A DNA stretch of 64,000 nt from Paraclostridium dentum (GTDB lineage Bacteria; Bacillota; Clostridia; Peptostreptococcales; Peptostreptococcaceae). The stretch is from positions 682,001-746,000 of the forward strand of contig NZ_WIPK01000001.1 in assembly GCF_012922555.1 (NCBI RefSeq), read 5' to 3'. The notes beneath the pieces are model-generated. The model made no database searches and was not told where the DNA came from. It saw only the letters and a program-made list of their open reading frames with translations. A program made the translations under genes and the position numbers. Shown here piece after piece: positions 1-11,426 of the stretch (position 1 is the first letter of the stretch; the number at the start of each line of letters is the position of its first letter).

Positions 1-1473
<1,473 letters not shown>

Positions 1474-1484
1474 GGTTAATATAA

Positions 1485-1553
1485 AATATAGTTAATCACT
1501 AAGTCTATAGAATATATATAATAAGAACTTAGTGAGTTAACTATATTTTTTTA
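1485..1553 (+). terminator. rho-independent terminator after beta-galactosidase
   Basis: Inverted arms 1485-1504 and 1527-1549 pair (TATAGTTAA-CACTAAGT with its complement) and a run of T follows. It separates the beta-galactosidase from galK. Confidence 0.75.
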
Positions 1554-1603
1554 CCATTAACTACAAAGTTAATAGATACTACATTTAAATAGGGGGATTT
1601 AAA

Positions 1604-2770
1604 ATGAAGGAAAAAGTAACAGCTTTATTTAAAGACATTTTTGGAGAAAGAGAAAACATAAGAGTGTTTTTTTCCCCAGGAAGAGTGAATTTAATAGGAG
1701 AACATACCGATTATAATGGAGGTAATGTTTTTCCTTGTGCATTGAGCTTTGGAACTTATGGAGCAATATTTATAAGGAATGATAAAGTTATAAATATGTA
1801 TTCTAAGAACTTCGATAAATTAGGTATAATAAGTTTTAATATAGATGAATTAAAAAATGAAGACAAAGATGACTGGGCAAATTACCCTAAAGGGGTTTTA
1901 TATACATTAAAAAAACATGGGTATGAAATAGAGTGTGGATTTGATATGGTAGTATACGGAAATATTCCAAATGGAGCAGGATTATCATCGTCAGCATCTA
2001 TAGAGTTATTGATGGGGGTTATGGTTAATGATGTACTAGATTTAGGAATAGATAGAATTGACTTAGTTAAATTTTGTCAGGAAGCTGAAAATAAGTTTAT
2101 AGGAGTAAACTGTGGAATCATGGATCAGTTTGCTATAGGTATGGGAAAATCAGATAGTGCAATTTTACTAGATTGTAATAGTTTAGATTATAAATATTCA
2201 AAGTTAGAATTAAATGATAATGTAATAGTAATAGGAAATACAAATAAAAGAAGAGGGCTTGCGGATTCAAAATATAATGAAAGAAGAAATGAATGTGAAA
2301 AAGCTTTAAAAGAATTAAAAGCAAAGCTCAATATAAATCATTTAGGAGATCTTAGCGAAGAAGAATTTGAAGAGAATAAACACCTAATAAGTAACCCTAT
2401 AAACAAAAAGAGAGCAAAGCATGCAGTTTATGAAAATCAAAGGACATTAAAGGCTGTAGAAGCACTAAAAAACGATGATATACATACATTTGGAAAGCTT
2501 ATGGTAGAATCACATGATTCACTTAAAAATGATTATGAAGTAACGGGAAAGGAATTAGACACTTTAGTTGAACTTGCATTAGAACATAAAGCAACTATAG
2601 GCTCAAGAATGACAGGGGCAGGTTTTGGAGGATGCACTGTATCTATTGTAAAAAAAGAATTGAAGGATTGTTTTATAAGCGAAGTTTCAAGACGTTACAA
2701 AGAAATAATAGGATATGAAGTTGATTTTTATGAAGCTGAAATAGGAAATGGAACTAAAGAACTGTTATAG
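1604..2770 (+). CDS. galK: galactokinase
   Basis: Phosphorylates galactose to galactose-1-phosphate with ATP, the first committed Leloir step, in the cytoplasm. The 388-residue product has the normal family length. It shows the galactokinase signature GRVNLIGEHTDYNGG (26-40), the GHMP ATP-binding loop PNGAGLSSSAS (122-132), and the C-terminal GHMP motif GSRMTGAGFGG near 335-346. ATG is preceded by AGGGGG at a good distance. It is the first gene of galK-galT-galM, with a 9-nt gap to galT that contains the next ribosome-binding site. Confidence 0.97.
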   Translation: MKEKVTALFKDIFGERENIRVFFSPGRVNLIGEHTDYNGGNVFPCALSFGTYGAIFIRNDKVINMYSKNFDKLGIISFNIDELKNEDKDDWANYPKGVLYTLKKHGYEIECGFDMVVYGNIPNGAGLSSSASIELLMGVMVNDVLDLGIDRIDLVKFCQEAENKFIGVNCGIMDQFAIGMGKSDSAILLDCNSLDYKYSKLELNDNVIVIGNTNKRRGLADSKYNERRNECEKALKELKAKLNINHLGDLSEEEFEENKHLISNPINKKRAKHAVYENQRTLKAVEALKNDDIHTFGKLMVESHDSLKNDYEVTGKELDTLVELALEHKATIGSRMTGAGFGGCTVSIVKKELKDCFISEVSRRYKEIIGYEVDFYEAEIGNGTKELL

Positions 2771-2779
2771 GGGGGAAGT

Positions 2780-4309
2780 ATGAGTATATATATGGAATTT
2801 GAAAGGCTTATAAAATATGGATTAAATCACAATCTTTTTGAATATGAAGATATTTGCTATATAAGAAATTCTCTTATTGAATTATTTGAATTAGATGAAT
2901 ATATTTTAGAAAATGATGTAAGTTATACTTCTAATCTAGAAGATATAATTAATAATTTATTAAATTATGCTTATGACATGGGTATATTAGAATCTAATAC
3001 ATCAGTATATAGAGATTTATTAGATACAAAAATAATGAGTTTACTTATACCAAGACCATCTGAAGTTATACGAGAATTTAATATTAGGTATAAGGAAGAT
3101 AGGGTAAGTGCTACAAATTATTTATACAATTTAAGCAAAGCGTGTGATTATGTTAGAACTAATAGGATTAAAGAAAATATAACTTGGAAAACAAACACTG
3201 AGTATGGAGATATAGATATAACTATAAATTTGTCTAAGCCCGAAAAAGATCCTAAAGCAATAGCTAAAGCTAAGTTTTTGAAGGAATCATCTTATCCAAT
3301 GTGTCTGTTATGCAAAGAAAATGTAGGTTATAAAGGTAGATTAAATCATCCTGCAAGACAAAATTTAAGGACCGTACCTATAAATTTATGTAATAAAAAA
3401 TATCACTTACAGTATTCTCCTTATTCATATTATAATGAACACTGTATAATTTTTTCAGATAAACATGAAGCTATGCAAATAAATAAGAGTACCTTTGATA
3501 AAAACTTAGATTTTGTAGACCAATTTCCTCATTATTTTATAGGATCTAATGCAGACTTGCCTATTGTAGGAGGCTCGATATTAAGTCATGATCATTATCA
3601 AGGAGGGCGATACAACTTTGCTATGGAAAATGCTAAAGTTACTAGTGAGTTTTGTATAGATGGATATGAGGATGTTAAAGTATCGATTGTAAAGTGGCCG
3701 CTATCTGTACTTAGACTTTGCTCTGATGATAAATATAAAATAAGTGAACTGGCAAACTACATACTAAATCATTGGAAAACTTACTCTGATGAATATGTTG
3801 ATATATATTCTCATACGGGAATAACTTGTCACAATACAATAACGCCTATTATTAGAAAAAAAGATGATTCATACGAAATAGATTTAGTTTTAAGAAATAA
3901 TAAAACAAGTGAGCTTCATCCAGACGGTATATTTCATCCGCATAAAGAATTACATAACATAAAGAAAGAAAACATAGGTCTTATAGAAGTTTTAGGATTA
4001 GCTGTATTACCATCTAGATTAAAAGATGAACTAAAAATAATAAAAGACTACCTATTAAATGAAAAGGATGAAAAATTTATAATTGAAAAAGTGCCTATCC
4101 ATATAAATTGGATTAAGTATTTAAAATCTAAATACTCAATATTTGAAGAAAGTACTATAGATAAAATTTTAAAATATGAAGTAGGAATAGTATTTAAACG
4201 TGTATTAGAAGATTGTGGGGTATTTAAACATAATAAAACTGGAGAAGAAGCTAGAGGTAGATATATAGAGAGTTTAAAAAAATATGTGGGAGTAAAAAAT
4301 GAAATATAG
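2780..4309 (+). CDS. galT: UDP-glucose--hexose-1-phosphate uridylyltransferase, Gram-positive type (class II)
   Basis: Transfers UMP from UDP-glucose to galactose-1-phosphate, giving UDP-galactose and glucose-1-phosphate. At 509 residues it is the long Firmicutes type, not the ~350-residue histidine-triad type of E. coli. Segments such as PMCLLCKENVGYKGR, PYSYYNEHCI and GGSILSHDHYQGG are typical of the class II family. The start has GGGGGGAAG just upstream. The 3' end overlaps galM by 11 nt, so the two are probably translationally coupled. No galE epimerase is seen in the window. Confidence 0.96.
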   Translation: MSIYMEFERLIKYGLNHNLFEYEDICYIRNSLIELFELDEYILENDVSYTSNLEDIINNLLNYAYDMGILESNTSVYRDLLDTKIMSLLIPRPSEVIREFNIRYKEDRVSATNYLYNLSKACDYVRTNRIKENITWKTNTEYGDIDITINLSKPEKDPKAIAKAKFLKESSYPMCLLCKENVGYKGRLNHPARQNLRTVPINLCNKKYHLQYSPYSYYNEHCIIFSDKHEAMQINKSTFDKNLDFVDQFPHYFIGSNADLPIVGGSILSHDHYQGGRYNFAMENAKVTSEFCIDGYEDVKVSIVKWPLSVLRLCSDDKYKISELANYILNHWKTYSDEYVDIYSHTGITCHNTITPIIRKKDDSYEIDLVLRNNKTSELHPDGIFHPHKELHNIKKENIGLIEVLGLAVLPSRLKDELKIIKDYLLNEKDEKFIIEKVPIHINWIKYLKSKYSIFEESTIDKILKYEVGIVFKRVLEDCGVFKHNKTGEEARGRYIESLKKYVGVKNEI

Positions 4310-5342
4310 TAAAAAAATCGTAGGTAAAATAGGTAATGAAGATATAATAGCTCATAACATTTTATATGAAAATGGATTTGAATTTGAAATACTAAATTTA
4401 GGTGGGATAATAACTAAGATAATAACTCCAGATAAAGACAATAATTTAGAAAATATTGTAGCTGGGTATAACAGTATAGATAGTTATAAGGCAAATCCTT
4501 CTTATATGGGAGCTATAATAGGAAGAACTTCAGGAAGAATAAATGAAGGAATAATTAAAATTGAAAATAAAGAATATAAATTATTTAAAAATTACGGCGA
4601 AAACCAAGGTCATGGAGGAAAATTTGGATTTGATAAAAAAATTTATGAAGTAGAAATTATAGAAGCGGGGAATAGTATAACTTTAAAGTTAAAAGCTTTT
4701 AGCAAAGATATGGAGGAAAACTATCCTGGAAATTTAGATGTTGAAGTCAGTTTTAAACTAAGTGAGAATTTTCATATAAAACAAATATATAAAGCATATA
4801 CAGATAAAACTACTTTAGTTAATATGACAAATCACACTTATTTTAATCTAAGTGGCAACTTAAAAGAATCTATTACTAAGCAGTGTATGAAAGTAGACAG
4901 CAACTACATACTAGAATTGGATAAAAATTGTATTCCTACAGGTAAATATATAAATGTAGAGAAAACTCCTTTTGATTTTAGATATTTAAAGTGTATAGGC
5001 CAAGATATCGATGATAAAAAAGATAAGCAGATACTAGTTGGTTTCGGTTATGACCATGTATTTATGCTTAATAAAGGTTATATACACTTAGAAGATAATA
5101 TGTCTAAACGAGCTATGGATATAACTACAAATCAAGACTGTGTAGTTATATATAGCATGAACTTTACTGATGAATTAACTTTATATAATAATAAAACAAA
5201 ACAAAGAAGATATGGAATCTGTTTTGAAACACAGGCTCCTCCAATAGGACATAATATGTGTTTTTTAGAAAATTCAATTCTTAATAAAGGAAGTATATAC
5301 AATCAGGTTACAGAGTATAAATTCTATAATATTAATGATTAA
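4299..5342 (+). CDS. galM: aldose 1-epimerase (mutarotase)
   Basis: Interconverts alpha and beta anomers of galactose/glucose, supplying alpha-galactose to GalK. The 347-residue length is normal. Family motifs are visible: GAIIGRTSGRI, NYGENQGHGG (substrate-contacting histidine), NMTNHTYFNLSG (second histidine), and a C-terminal GICFETQAPP segment with the catalytic glutamate. The start lies inside the end of galT (11-nt overlap) with GTGGGAG upstream. It closes the Leloir operon; a hairpin-T terminator follows. Confidence 0.96.
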   Translation: MKYSKKIVGKIGNEDIIAHNILYENGFEFEILNLGGIITKIITPDKDNNLENIVAGYNSIDSYKANPSYMGAIIGRTSGRINEGIIKIENKEYKLFKNYGENQGHGGKFGFDKKIYEVEIIEAGNSITLKLKAFSKDMEENYPGNLDVEVSFKLSENFHIKQIYKAYTDKTTLVNMTNHTYFNLSGNLKESITKQCMKVDSNYILELDKNCIPTGKYINVEKTPFDFRYLKCIGQDIDDKKDKQILVGFGYDHVFMLNKGYIHLEDNMSKRAMDITTNQDCVVIYSMNFTDELTLYNNKTKQRRYGICFETQAPPIGHNMCFLENSILNKGSIYNQVTEYKFYNIND

Positions 5343-5386
5343 ACAGTGTATCATAAAGAAAAATAAAAAATAAAAAATGATTAAGT

Positions 5387-5432
5387 GTCTATTATAAGTG
5401 GTGAAAATGCTACAGTAATAGACGTTTTTTTT
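5387..5432 (+). terminator. terminator of the gal operon
   Basis: GTCTATTA (5387-5394) pairs with TAATAGAC (5416-5423) and is followed by GTTTTTTTT. Confidence 0.75.
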
Positions 5433-5446
5433 GCTTATTTAATTTA

Positions 5447-5460
5447 TGAAAACATTTTCA
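5447..5460. promoter_or_regulatory. cre-like site (candidate CcpA target) upstream of the rbs operon
   Basis: TGAAAACATTTTCA is a 14-bp near-perfect palindrome. It differs by one base from the GAAAANGTTTTC core reported for C. difficile CcpA. It lies 24 bp upstream of the -35 of the rbs promoter, a plausible position for carbon catabolite control. CcpA binding is inferred. Confidence 0.5.
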
Positions 5461-5484
5461 AAATGATATACAAATAAAAATATG

Positions 5485-5514
5485 TTGCATTAATTGGATA
5501 TAGTGTGATATATT
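5485..5514 (+). promoter_or_regulatory. promoter of the rbsRKDACB operon
   Basis: -35 TTGCAT (5485-5490), 18-nt spacer, -10 TATATT (5509-5514) with a TG at 5506-5507 giving an extended -10. The predicted start near 5521 abuts the operator. Confidence 0.6.
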
Positions 5515-5523
5515 AATAAAAAA

Positions 5524-5539
5524 GGATAACCGGTAACCC
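5524..5539. promoter_or_regulatory. candidate RbsR/LacI-type operator
   Basis: GGATAACCGGTAACCC is centred on CG; six of eight base positions are symmetric around ACC/GGT. LacI-family operators have this central-CG layout. It overlaps the predicted transcription start, where a repressor would block transcription. Confidence 0.5.
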
Positions 5540-5581
5540 TAAAAGTAGTACACTATACTAAAATTTTGGGAGGGGATTTAT

Positions 5582-6586
5582 GTGGTAACAATTAAGGATA
5601 TAGCAGAGTTAGCAGGGGTATCAAAAACTACAGTATCAAAAGTGTTAAACAATAAAGATGAAAAAATAAGCGATACTACACGAAAAAAAATTTTAGATAT
5701 AGTAAAAGAAAAGAACTATAGACCTAATAAAATGGCTCAAAGTTTAGTAACAAAGAAAACTAAAACTATAGGAATTATTATTCCAGATATAAGAAATCCA
5801 TTTTTTACAGATATAGTTAGGGGCGCAGAAGACAAGGCTGTTAAAGAAGGATATAATATTATCCTTTGCAACACAGATGAAAATGTAGAAAAAGAAATAA
5901 AAGCATTCAATACATTAGCAGATAAAATGGTAGATGGAATTATATTTGCTCCATCTTCTAAAATAGATTTAAATTCAAAAGAGTATAACTTATCAACTAA
6001 ACCAATCGTTTTAGTTGATAAAAAACTAGATATTAAAAACTTAAAAGGTATCGTAAGTTTAGACAATGAAGAAGGAACTTATTTAGAAATAAATCACCTA
6101 GTAGGAAATAATCATAAAAAAATACTTTATTTAAGTGGACCTTTAAAAAATGAAATTGCGAGAGATAGATTAAAAGGTTATAAAAAAGCTTTAAAAGAAG
6201 CAAATATTGAATATGATGAAAAATTAGTATTACAAGGTGAATATTCTTTAGATTGGGGATATGAAATAATCCAAAGTTTAAAAGATATAAACTTTACGGC
6301 TATATGTGCAGCTAATGATTTAATAGCAATAGGAGCTATCAAAGCTTTAAAAGAAAGAAATATACATATACCAAAAGACATAAGCGTGGTTGGATTTGAT
6401 GATATTCAAACTTCAAGTATAATTGAACCGCAACTTACAACTATAAATCAGAATTCATATGATATGGGATATGAATCAGCTAATATATTAATAAAAAATT
6501 TAGAAAAAAAAGAAGTTAATGATATAGAAAAAATGATTTTTAAGCCAGAACTTATAATAAGAAGTTCTACATCTCAAAAACTTTAG
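5582..6586 (+). CDS. rbsR: LacI-family transcriptional repressor, probable ribose repressor
   Basis: DNA-binding repressor whose likely effector is ribose. The N-terminus VTIKDIAELAGVSKTTVSKV is the LacI helix-turn-helix plus hinge, followed by a periplasmic-binding-protein-like ligand domain (from TIGIIIPDIRNPFF, ~60, to the C-terminus). Length 334 is standard. The start is GTG, with GGGAGGGG seven bases upstream; an out-of-frame ATG overlaps it (5580) but meets a stop after one codon. It is first in the rbs operon, 12 nt before rbsK, and sits directly behind a central-CG operator, so it probably represses its own operon. Confidence 0.9.
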   Translation: MVTIKDIAELAGVSKTTVSKVLNNKDEKISDTTRKKILDIVKEKNYRPNKMAQSLVTKKTKTIGIIIPDIRNPFFTDIVRGAEDKAVKEGYNIILCNTDENVEKEIKAFNTLADKMVDGIIFAPSSKIDLNSKEYNLSTKPIVLVDKKLDIKNLKGIVSLDNEEGTYLEINHLVGNNHKKILYLSGPLKNEIARDRLKGYKKALKEANIEYDEKLVLQGEYSLDWGYEIIQSLKDINFTAICAANDLIAIGAIKALKERNIHIPKDISVVGFDDIQTSSIIEPQLTTINQNSYDMGYESANILIKNLEKKEVNDIEKMIFKPELIIRSSTSQKL

Positions 6587-6598
6587 AGGAGGACGATT

Positions 6599-7507
6599 AT
6601 GAAAAAAATATGTGTAATAGGTAGTTTAAACATGGACTTAGTAGTGAATGTTGATAACATGCCTAAAAAAGGACAAACATTAATAGGAAGCGACTTTAAG
6701 GAAGTACCAGGTGGAAAAGGTGCAAATCAAGCTGTAGCAATGGCAAGACTTGGTGGAGATGTAACTATGATTGGTAAAGTTGGGACAGATAGCTTTGGAC
6801 AAACTTTAATAGATGCATTAAAAAATGATAATGTAAATACAACTTACGTACATAAAGAAGATGGTCCTACTGGAGTTGCGATGATAACTGTTGATAAAAA
6901 TGCAGAAAATTCAATAGTAGTAGCACCAGGAGCAAACTTTAAAGTAAAAGAAAATGATATCGATAAGAATATTGATGCTATAAAAAATAGTGATATAGTA
7001 GTAGTTCAACTTGAAACACCACTTGAAACTATAAAATATGCACTAAAATCAGCTAAAGATTTAGGTAAATATACAATTTTAAATCCAGCACCTGCTGTTA
7101 AATTAGAAGACTCAATAATCAAGAATGTAGATTTACTTACACCTAATGAAACAGAGTTAGAGATTTTAAGTGGAGTAAGCATAAATTGTGAAGAGGATAT
7201 ATTAAAAGCTGCTCAAACTATGATTGAAAAAGGTGTTAAAGAATTAATTGTAACATTAGGATCTAAAGGAAGTTTATATATAAATAAAGAAACATCTATG
7301 TTTAAAAAATCATATAAAGTAGATGCAGTAGATACTACAGCAGCAGGAGATAGTTATACTGGAGCTTTATCTGTAGCTTTTTCAAAAGGAGAAAATATAG
7401 AGGTTGCTATGGATTTTGCATCAAGAGTGGGAGCTTTATGTGTTACTAAAGAAGGTGCACAAAGTTCATTACCAACTCTAGCAGAAGTTGAAAGATTTAG
7501 GGGGTAA
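6599..7507 (+). CDS. rbsK: ribokinase
   Basis: Phosphorylates ribose to ribose-5-phosphate. This PfkB-family protein of 302 residues has SLNMDLVV near the N-terminus, the first signature GGKGANQAVAMARLGG (~38-53), and the second signature DTTAAGDSYTGAL (~245-257) with the catalytic aspartate. GAGGAGG precedes the ATG. The gene is 12 nt after rbsR; the next start lies just past its stop. Confidence 0.96.
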   Translation: MKKICVIGSLNMDLVVNVDNMPKKGQTLIGSDFKEVPGGKGANQAVAMARLGGDVTMIGKVGTDSFGQTLIDALKNDNVNTTYVHKEDGPTGVAMITVDKNAENSIVVAPGANFKVKENDIDKNIDAIKNSDIVVVQLETPLETIKYALKSAKDLGKYTILNPAPAVKLEDSIIKNVDLLTPNETELEILSGVSINCEEDILKAAQTMIEKGVKELIVTLGSKGSLYINKETSMFKKSYKVDAVDTTAAGDSYTGALSVAFSKGENIEVAMDFASRVGALCVTKEGAQSSLPTLAEVERFRG

Positions 7508-7511
7508 GGAC

Positions 7512-7907
7512 ATGAAAAAAGGCAAATTATTAAATAGTGAGATTTCATCTGTTATATCTCAAATGGGACATACAGACAGTTTAACTATAGGAGATTGTGG
7601 TCTTCCTATACCAAAAGATGTAAAAAGAATAGACTTAGCTCTTAAATATGGAGTTCCAAGTTTTTTAGATACATTAGATACAGTACTTGAAGAATTATGT
7701 GTAGAAGAAATAATAATAGCTGAAGAAATAAAAGAAGCAGCAGAACAAATGTATAAAGAAATATTAAATAGATTTGAAAATGTAAAAGTTACAGTGGTAA
7801 AACATGAAGAGTTTAAAGTTATGACAAAGGATTCTCATGCTGTAATAAGAACTGGAGAATGTACTCCATACTCAAATATAATATTAAAATCAGGCGTTGT
7901 ATTTTAG
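7512..7907 (+). CDS. rbsD: D-ribose pyranase
   Basis: Interconverts pyranose and furanose forms of ribose, supplying the form used by ribokinase. I chose the ATG at 7512 because AGGGGGTAAGG lies just upstream and it gives 131 residues, the usual RbsD length; a longer frame from 7488 would overlap rbsK. Features include QMGHTDSLTIGDCGLPIP (catalytic histidine and aspartate) near residues 17-34 and the C-terminal TGECTPYSNIIL segment. Confidence 0.95.
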   Translation: MKKGKLLNSEISSVISQMGHTDSLTIGDCGLPIPKDVKRIDLALKYGVPSFLDTLDTVLEELCVEEIIIAEEIKEAAEQMYKEILNRFENVKVTVVKHEEFKVMTKDSHAVIRTGECTPYSNIILKSGVVF

Positions 7908-7938
7908 AAAAATTTTGTAAATCGAAAGGAGCACCTAT

Positions 7939-9429
7939 ATGAACAATCCAATTTTGCAGATGAAAAATATAGTTAAAGAGTTCCCTGGAGTTAAAGCACT
8001 AGATGGAGTTAACTTAGAACTTTATCCAGGTAAAGTAATGGCTTTAATGGGGGAAAATGGTGCAGGTAAATCAACACTTATGAAGGTATTAAGTGGTGTT
8101 TACAAAAAAGATGGTGGACAAATATTCTACAATGGAAACTTAGAGGATATAAAAGGACCAAAAGATGCACAAGAAAAAGGTATAGCAATAATACATCAAG
8201 AGTTAAATTTAATACAAGATTTAACTATAGGTGAAAATATATTTTTAGGAAGAGAACCTAAAAAAGGATTTAAAATAGACTTTAAAAAGTTGTATGCAGA
8301 ATCTGATAAATATTTAAATAAACTAAATATAAAAACTAGTTCAAAAGAATTAGTTGGTAATTTAAGTTTAGGACAACAACAAATGGTAGAAATAGCTAAA
8401 GCTTTATCTTTAGATGCAAAAATAATTATAATGGATGAACCAACAGATGCTCTTACGGATAAAGAAACAGAAAGCCTGTTTAAAGTAATAGAAGATTTAA
8501 AGAACGAAGGAAAAGCAATAGTATATATATCTCATAGATTGAAAGAAATATTTGAAATATGTGATTACATAACAGTTCTAAGAGACGGTAAATATGTAGG
8601 TAGTGAAGAAATCTGCAATTTAGACGAAGACAAAATGATAGAAATGATGGTTGGAAGAAAACTTACAGATCAATTTCCAAGACATGAAATTGAAAAAGGA
8701 AATATTGTATTAGATGTGAAAAATCTTTCAAATAGATATGTAGACAATGTATCTTTTAATGTTAGAAGTGGAGAAATTATAGGGATTGCAGGTCTTATGG
8801 GAGCGGGAAGAACAGAACTTGCAAAAACTATATATGGAGACATAAGAAAAGAAAGCGGACAAGTTATTGTAAATGGTAAAGAGGTAACTAATAAGTCGGC
8901 AAAAGATGGATTAAAAAATAAAATAGCATATGTATCTGAGGATAGAAAAGGAGATGGTTTAATTCTTTCACTATCTGTTAGAGAAAATATGACAATATCA
9001 TCATTAAATAGTTTATCTAGCATGTTTAGATTAAATAAAACTAAAGAAAATGAACAAGTAAAAGACTATATAAAAAAAATGAATATAAAAACTCCAACTG
9101 AAGAACAAATAATTAAAAACTTAAGTGGAGGAAATCAACAAAAGGTTGCAATAGCTAAGGCTCTAATGACAGACCCTGATGTACTTATACTTGATGAACC
9201 AACTCGTGGAGTTGACGTTGGTGCAAAAAAAGAAATATATGATCTTATAAATAAATTTAAAAGTCAAGGGAAAGCAGTAATAATGATATCTTCTGAAATG
9301 CCAGAAATACTTGGGCTAAGTGATAGAATATTAGTTTTAAGTCAAGGTAGATTAACTGGAGAGTTAGATATTAAAGATGCAACTCAAGAAAGTATATTAA
9401 AATATGCAGTTACAGTGAAGGAGGCTTAA
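7939..9429 (+). CDS. rbsA: ribose ABC transporter, dual ATP-binding subunit
   Basis: Energises ribose import at the inner face of the membrane. Two ABC domains are fused in tandem over 496 residues. The first has Walker [10 protein letters not shown] (~38-46), signature LSLGQQQ and Walker B MDEPTDAL. The second has GLMGAGRTE in place of a standard Walker A, signature LSGGNQQK and [11 protein letters not shown]. This asymmetric second site is usual for RbsA/MglA-type proteins. It lies 31 nt after rbsD and 2 nt before rbsC. Confidence 0.96.
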   Translation: MNNPILQMKNIVKEFPGVKALDGVNLELYPGKVMALMGENGAGKSTLMKVLSGVYKKDGGQIFYNGNLEDIKGPKDAQEKGIAIIHQELNLIQDLTIGENIFLGREPKKGFKIDFKKLYAESDKYLNKLNIKTSSKELVGNLSLGQQQMVEIAKALSLDAKIIIMDEPTDALTDKETESLFKVIEDLKNEGKAIVYISHRLKEIFEICDYITVLRDGKYVGSEEICNLDEDKMIEMMVGRKLTDQFPRHEIEKGNIVLDVKNLSNRYVDNVSFNVRSGEIIGIAGLMGAGRTELAKTIYGDIRKESGQVIVNGKEVTNKSAKDGLKNKIAYVSEDRKGDGLILSLSVRENMTISSLNSLSSMFRLNKTKENEQVKDYIKKMNIKTPTEEQIIKNLSGGNQQKVAIAKALMTDPDVLILDEPTRGVDVGAKKEIYDLINKFKSQGKAVIMISSEMPEILGLSDRILVLSQGRLTGELDIKDATQESILKYAVTVKEA

Positions 9430-9431
9430 TT

Positions 9432-10400
9432 ATGCAAGCTAAAGTGAGTCAAGAAAATAAACAAATGGATTTAAAAAGTATATTAATAAAGTACAAATCA
9501 TTAGTTGGATTATTATTATTAATAGTTGTAGTTTCAATACTAAGTCCATCATTTTTAAGTAGTAGAAACATATTGAATATACTTAGACAAACATCTGTAA
9601 ATGCTATAATTGCAGCAGGTATGACGTTTGTAATTTTAACAGGAGGAATTGATCTTTCTGTAGGATCTGTTCTTGCTTTAAGTGGGGCTTTTGCAGCATC
9701 TCTTTTAGCATCAGGTCAAAGTATAGTAGTTGCTGTTATAGCAGCTATAGTATGTGGAGCAGCAGTAGGATTTTTAAATGGATTTGTAATATCTAAAGGA
9801 AAATTACAACCATTTATAGCAACACTTGCAACAATGACAATACTTAGAGGTGTAACATTAGTGTTTACAGATGGAAAACCTATAACTCTAGGAAGTAATG
9901 GTTTAGCCATGGCATTTGGTAAAATAGGTGGAGGAACAGTATTTGGAATACCATCACCAGTTATCATAACTATATTAGTATTTGTAGCATGTTATTATAT
10001 ATTAAATCACACTAAAATGGGTAGATATACATATGCATTAGGTGGAAATGAAGAAGCAACTAAGTTATCAGGACTTAACACAGATAAAATAAAAATATGG
10101 GTATACACTATAAGTGGTATATTATCAGCAATAGCAGGTATTATAATAACTTCAAGATTATACTCAGCTCAACCTACAGCAGGTACAGGGTATGAACTAG
10201 ATGCAATAGCAGCAGTTGTACTTGGAGGAACAAAGCTTACTGGAGGAAAGGGTAAAATAAGTGGAACGATAATAGGTGCACTTATAATAGGTGTTTTAAG
10301 TAATGCTCTTAACATATTAGATGTATCATCTTATTATCAAATGATGGTTAAAGGTATAGTTATATTAATAGCTGTACTATTAGATAGAAAAAGTAACTAA
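9432..10400 (+). CDS. rbsC: ribose ABC transporter, permease
   Basis: Forms the membrane channel with RbsA and RbsB. The 322-residue protein is hydrophobic with about eight to ten membrane segments and carries the family motif GGIDLSVGSVLALSG (~74-88) and a cytoplasmic-loop EAA-like segment VVLGGTKLTGGKGKISGT. The start has GGAGGC upstream and is only two bases after rbsA. Confidence 0.96.
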   Translation: MQAKVSQENKQMDLKSILIKYKSLVGLLLLIVVVSILSPSFLSSRNILNILRQTSVNAIIAAGMTFVILTGGIDLSVGSVLALSGAFAASLLASGQSIVVAVIAAIVCGAAVGFLNGFVISKGKLQPFIATLATMTILRGVTLVFTDGKPITLGSNGLAMAFGKIGGGTVFGIPSPVIITILVFVACYYILNHTKMGRYTYALGGNEEATKLSGLNTDKIKIWVYTISGILSAIAGIIITSRLYSAQPTAGTGYELDAIAAVVLGGTKLTGGKGKISGTIIGALIIGVLSNALNILDVSSYYQMMVKGIVILIAVLLDRKSN

Positions 10401-10415
10401 GAAAGGAAGATAGGA

Positions 10416-11309
10416 ATGAAAAAATTTCTTTCAATAATGATGACTATAGTTTTATCAAGTTTTATGTTGGTAGGATGTAGCCAAAAAGAAGACGGAACTA
10501 AAAAAATAGGACTTATAGTATCAACACTAAATAATCCTTTCTTTGTAGATTTAAAAAAAGGTGTTGAAAAAGAAGCAAAAAAACTTGGATATGAAGTCGT
10601 AGTATTAGATTCTCAAAATGATCCGGCAAAAGAAGTATCTAACATGGAAGATATAACTGTTAAAAATGTAGATTTAGTATTACTAAATCCTGTTGATTCA
10701 GATTCAGCAGTAGCATCAGTTATGATTGCAAATAATGCAGATTTACCAGTTATGACTGTAGATAGAATTGCAAATGGTGGTAAAGTGGCATCTCATATTG
10801 CATCAGATAACATAGCTGGTGGAGATATGGCTGCTAAGTTTTTAATTGATAAATTAGGTAATAAAGGAAACATTGTTGAACTTGAAGGTATAGCTGGATC
10901 ATCAGCAACAAGAGATAGAGGTAAAGGATTTGAAGATGGAATAAAAGGAAGTAACTTAAAAATTGTATCAAAACAATCGGCAGATTTTGATAGAACAAAG
11001 GGACTTACTGTTATGGAAAACATCATTCAATCTCAAGGGAAAATAGATGCAGTATTTGCACAAAATGATGAAATGGCTTTAGGAGCATCAAAAGCACTTG
11101 CAGATGCAAATATGAAAGATGTTTTAGTTGTAGGTTTTGATGCAACAGATGATGCTGTAGATGCAGTTAAAAAAGGTGATATGGCAGCGACAGTAGCTCA
11201 ACAACCAATACTTATAGGTGAAACAGCAGTAAAAGAGGCTAATAAATATTTACAAGGTGAAAAGGTAAAAGATTTCGTACCTGTTAAATTACAGTTAGTA
11301 ACAAAATAA
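10416..11309 (+). CDS. rbsB: ribose ABC transporter, substrate-binding lipoprotein
   Basis: Captures ribose outside the cell and delivers it to RbsC. The N-terminus is a lipoprotein signal: charged MKKF, hydrophobic stretch, lipobox LVGC with cysteine 21. The mature part is the periplasmic-binding fold with STLNNPFFVDLKKG, DSQNDPAKE, DSDSAVASV and AVFAQNDEMALGA, all ribose-binding-protein features. Length 297 is normal. It is the last gene of the operon and is followed by a strong terminator. Confidence 0.95.
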   Translation: MKKFLSIMMTIVLSSFMLVGCSQKEDGTKKIGLIVSTLNNPFFVDLKKGVEKEAKKLGYEVVVLDSQNDPAKEVSNMEDITVKNVDLVLLNPVDSDSAVASVMIANNADLPVMTVDRIANGGKVASHIASDNIAGGDMAAKFLIDKLGNKGNIVELEGIAGSSATRDRGKGFEDGIKGSNLKIVSKQSADFDRTKGLTVMENIIQSQGKIDAVFAQNDEMALGASKALADANMKDVLVVGFDATDDAVDAVKKGDMAATVAQQPILIGETAVKEANKYLQGEKVKDFVPVKLQLVTK

Positions 11310-11312
11310 AAA

Positions 11313-11350
11313 AATACTAAGATGATTTTATCATCTTAGTATTTTTTTTA
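11313..11350 (+). terminator. terminator of the rbs operon
   Basis: AATACTAAGATGA (11313-11325) pairs perfectly with 11331-11343, followed by a T run. Confidence 0.9.
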
Positions 11351-11377
11351 TTCCTTCTTACATTGAGGTTTTTGTTA

Positions 11378-11386
11378 TGCTATAAT
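11378..11386 (+). promoter_or_regulatory. extended -10 promoter of the thioesterase gene
   Basis: TGCTATAAT is a consensus extended -10. A weak -35 (CTTACA, 11357-11362) lies 18 nt upstream. Confidence 0.5.
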
Positions 11387-11426
11387 ACTAAATGAATTAG
11401 GAACTTATAAAATTGGAGGTAAGACT

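Noticed and set aside
7488-7511. Earlier start of rbsD
   Set aside because: It overlaps rbsK, has no site of its own, and exceeds the usual RbsD length.
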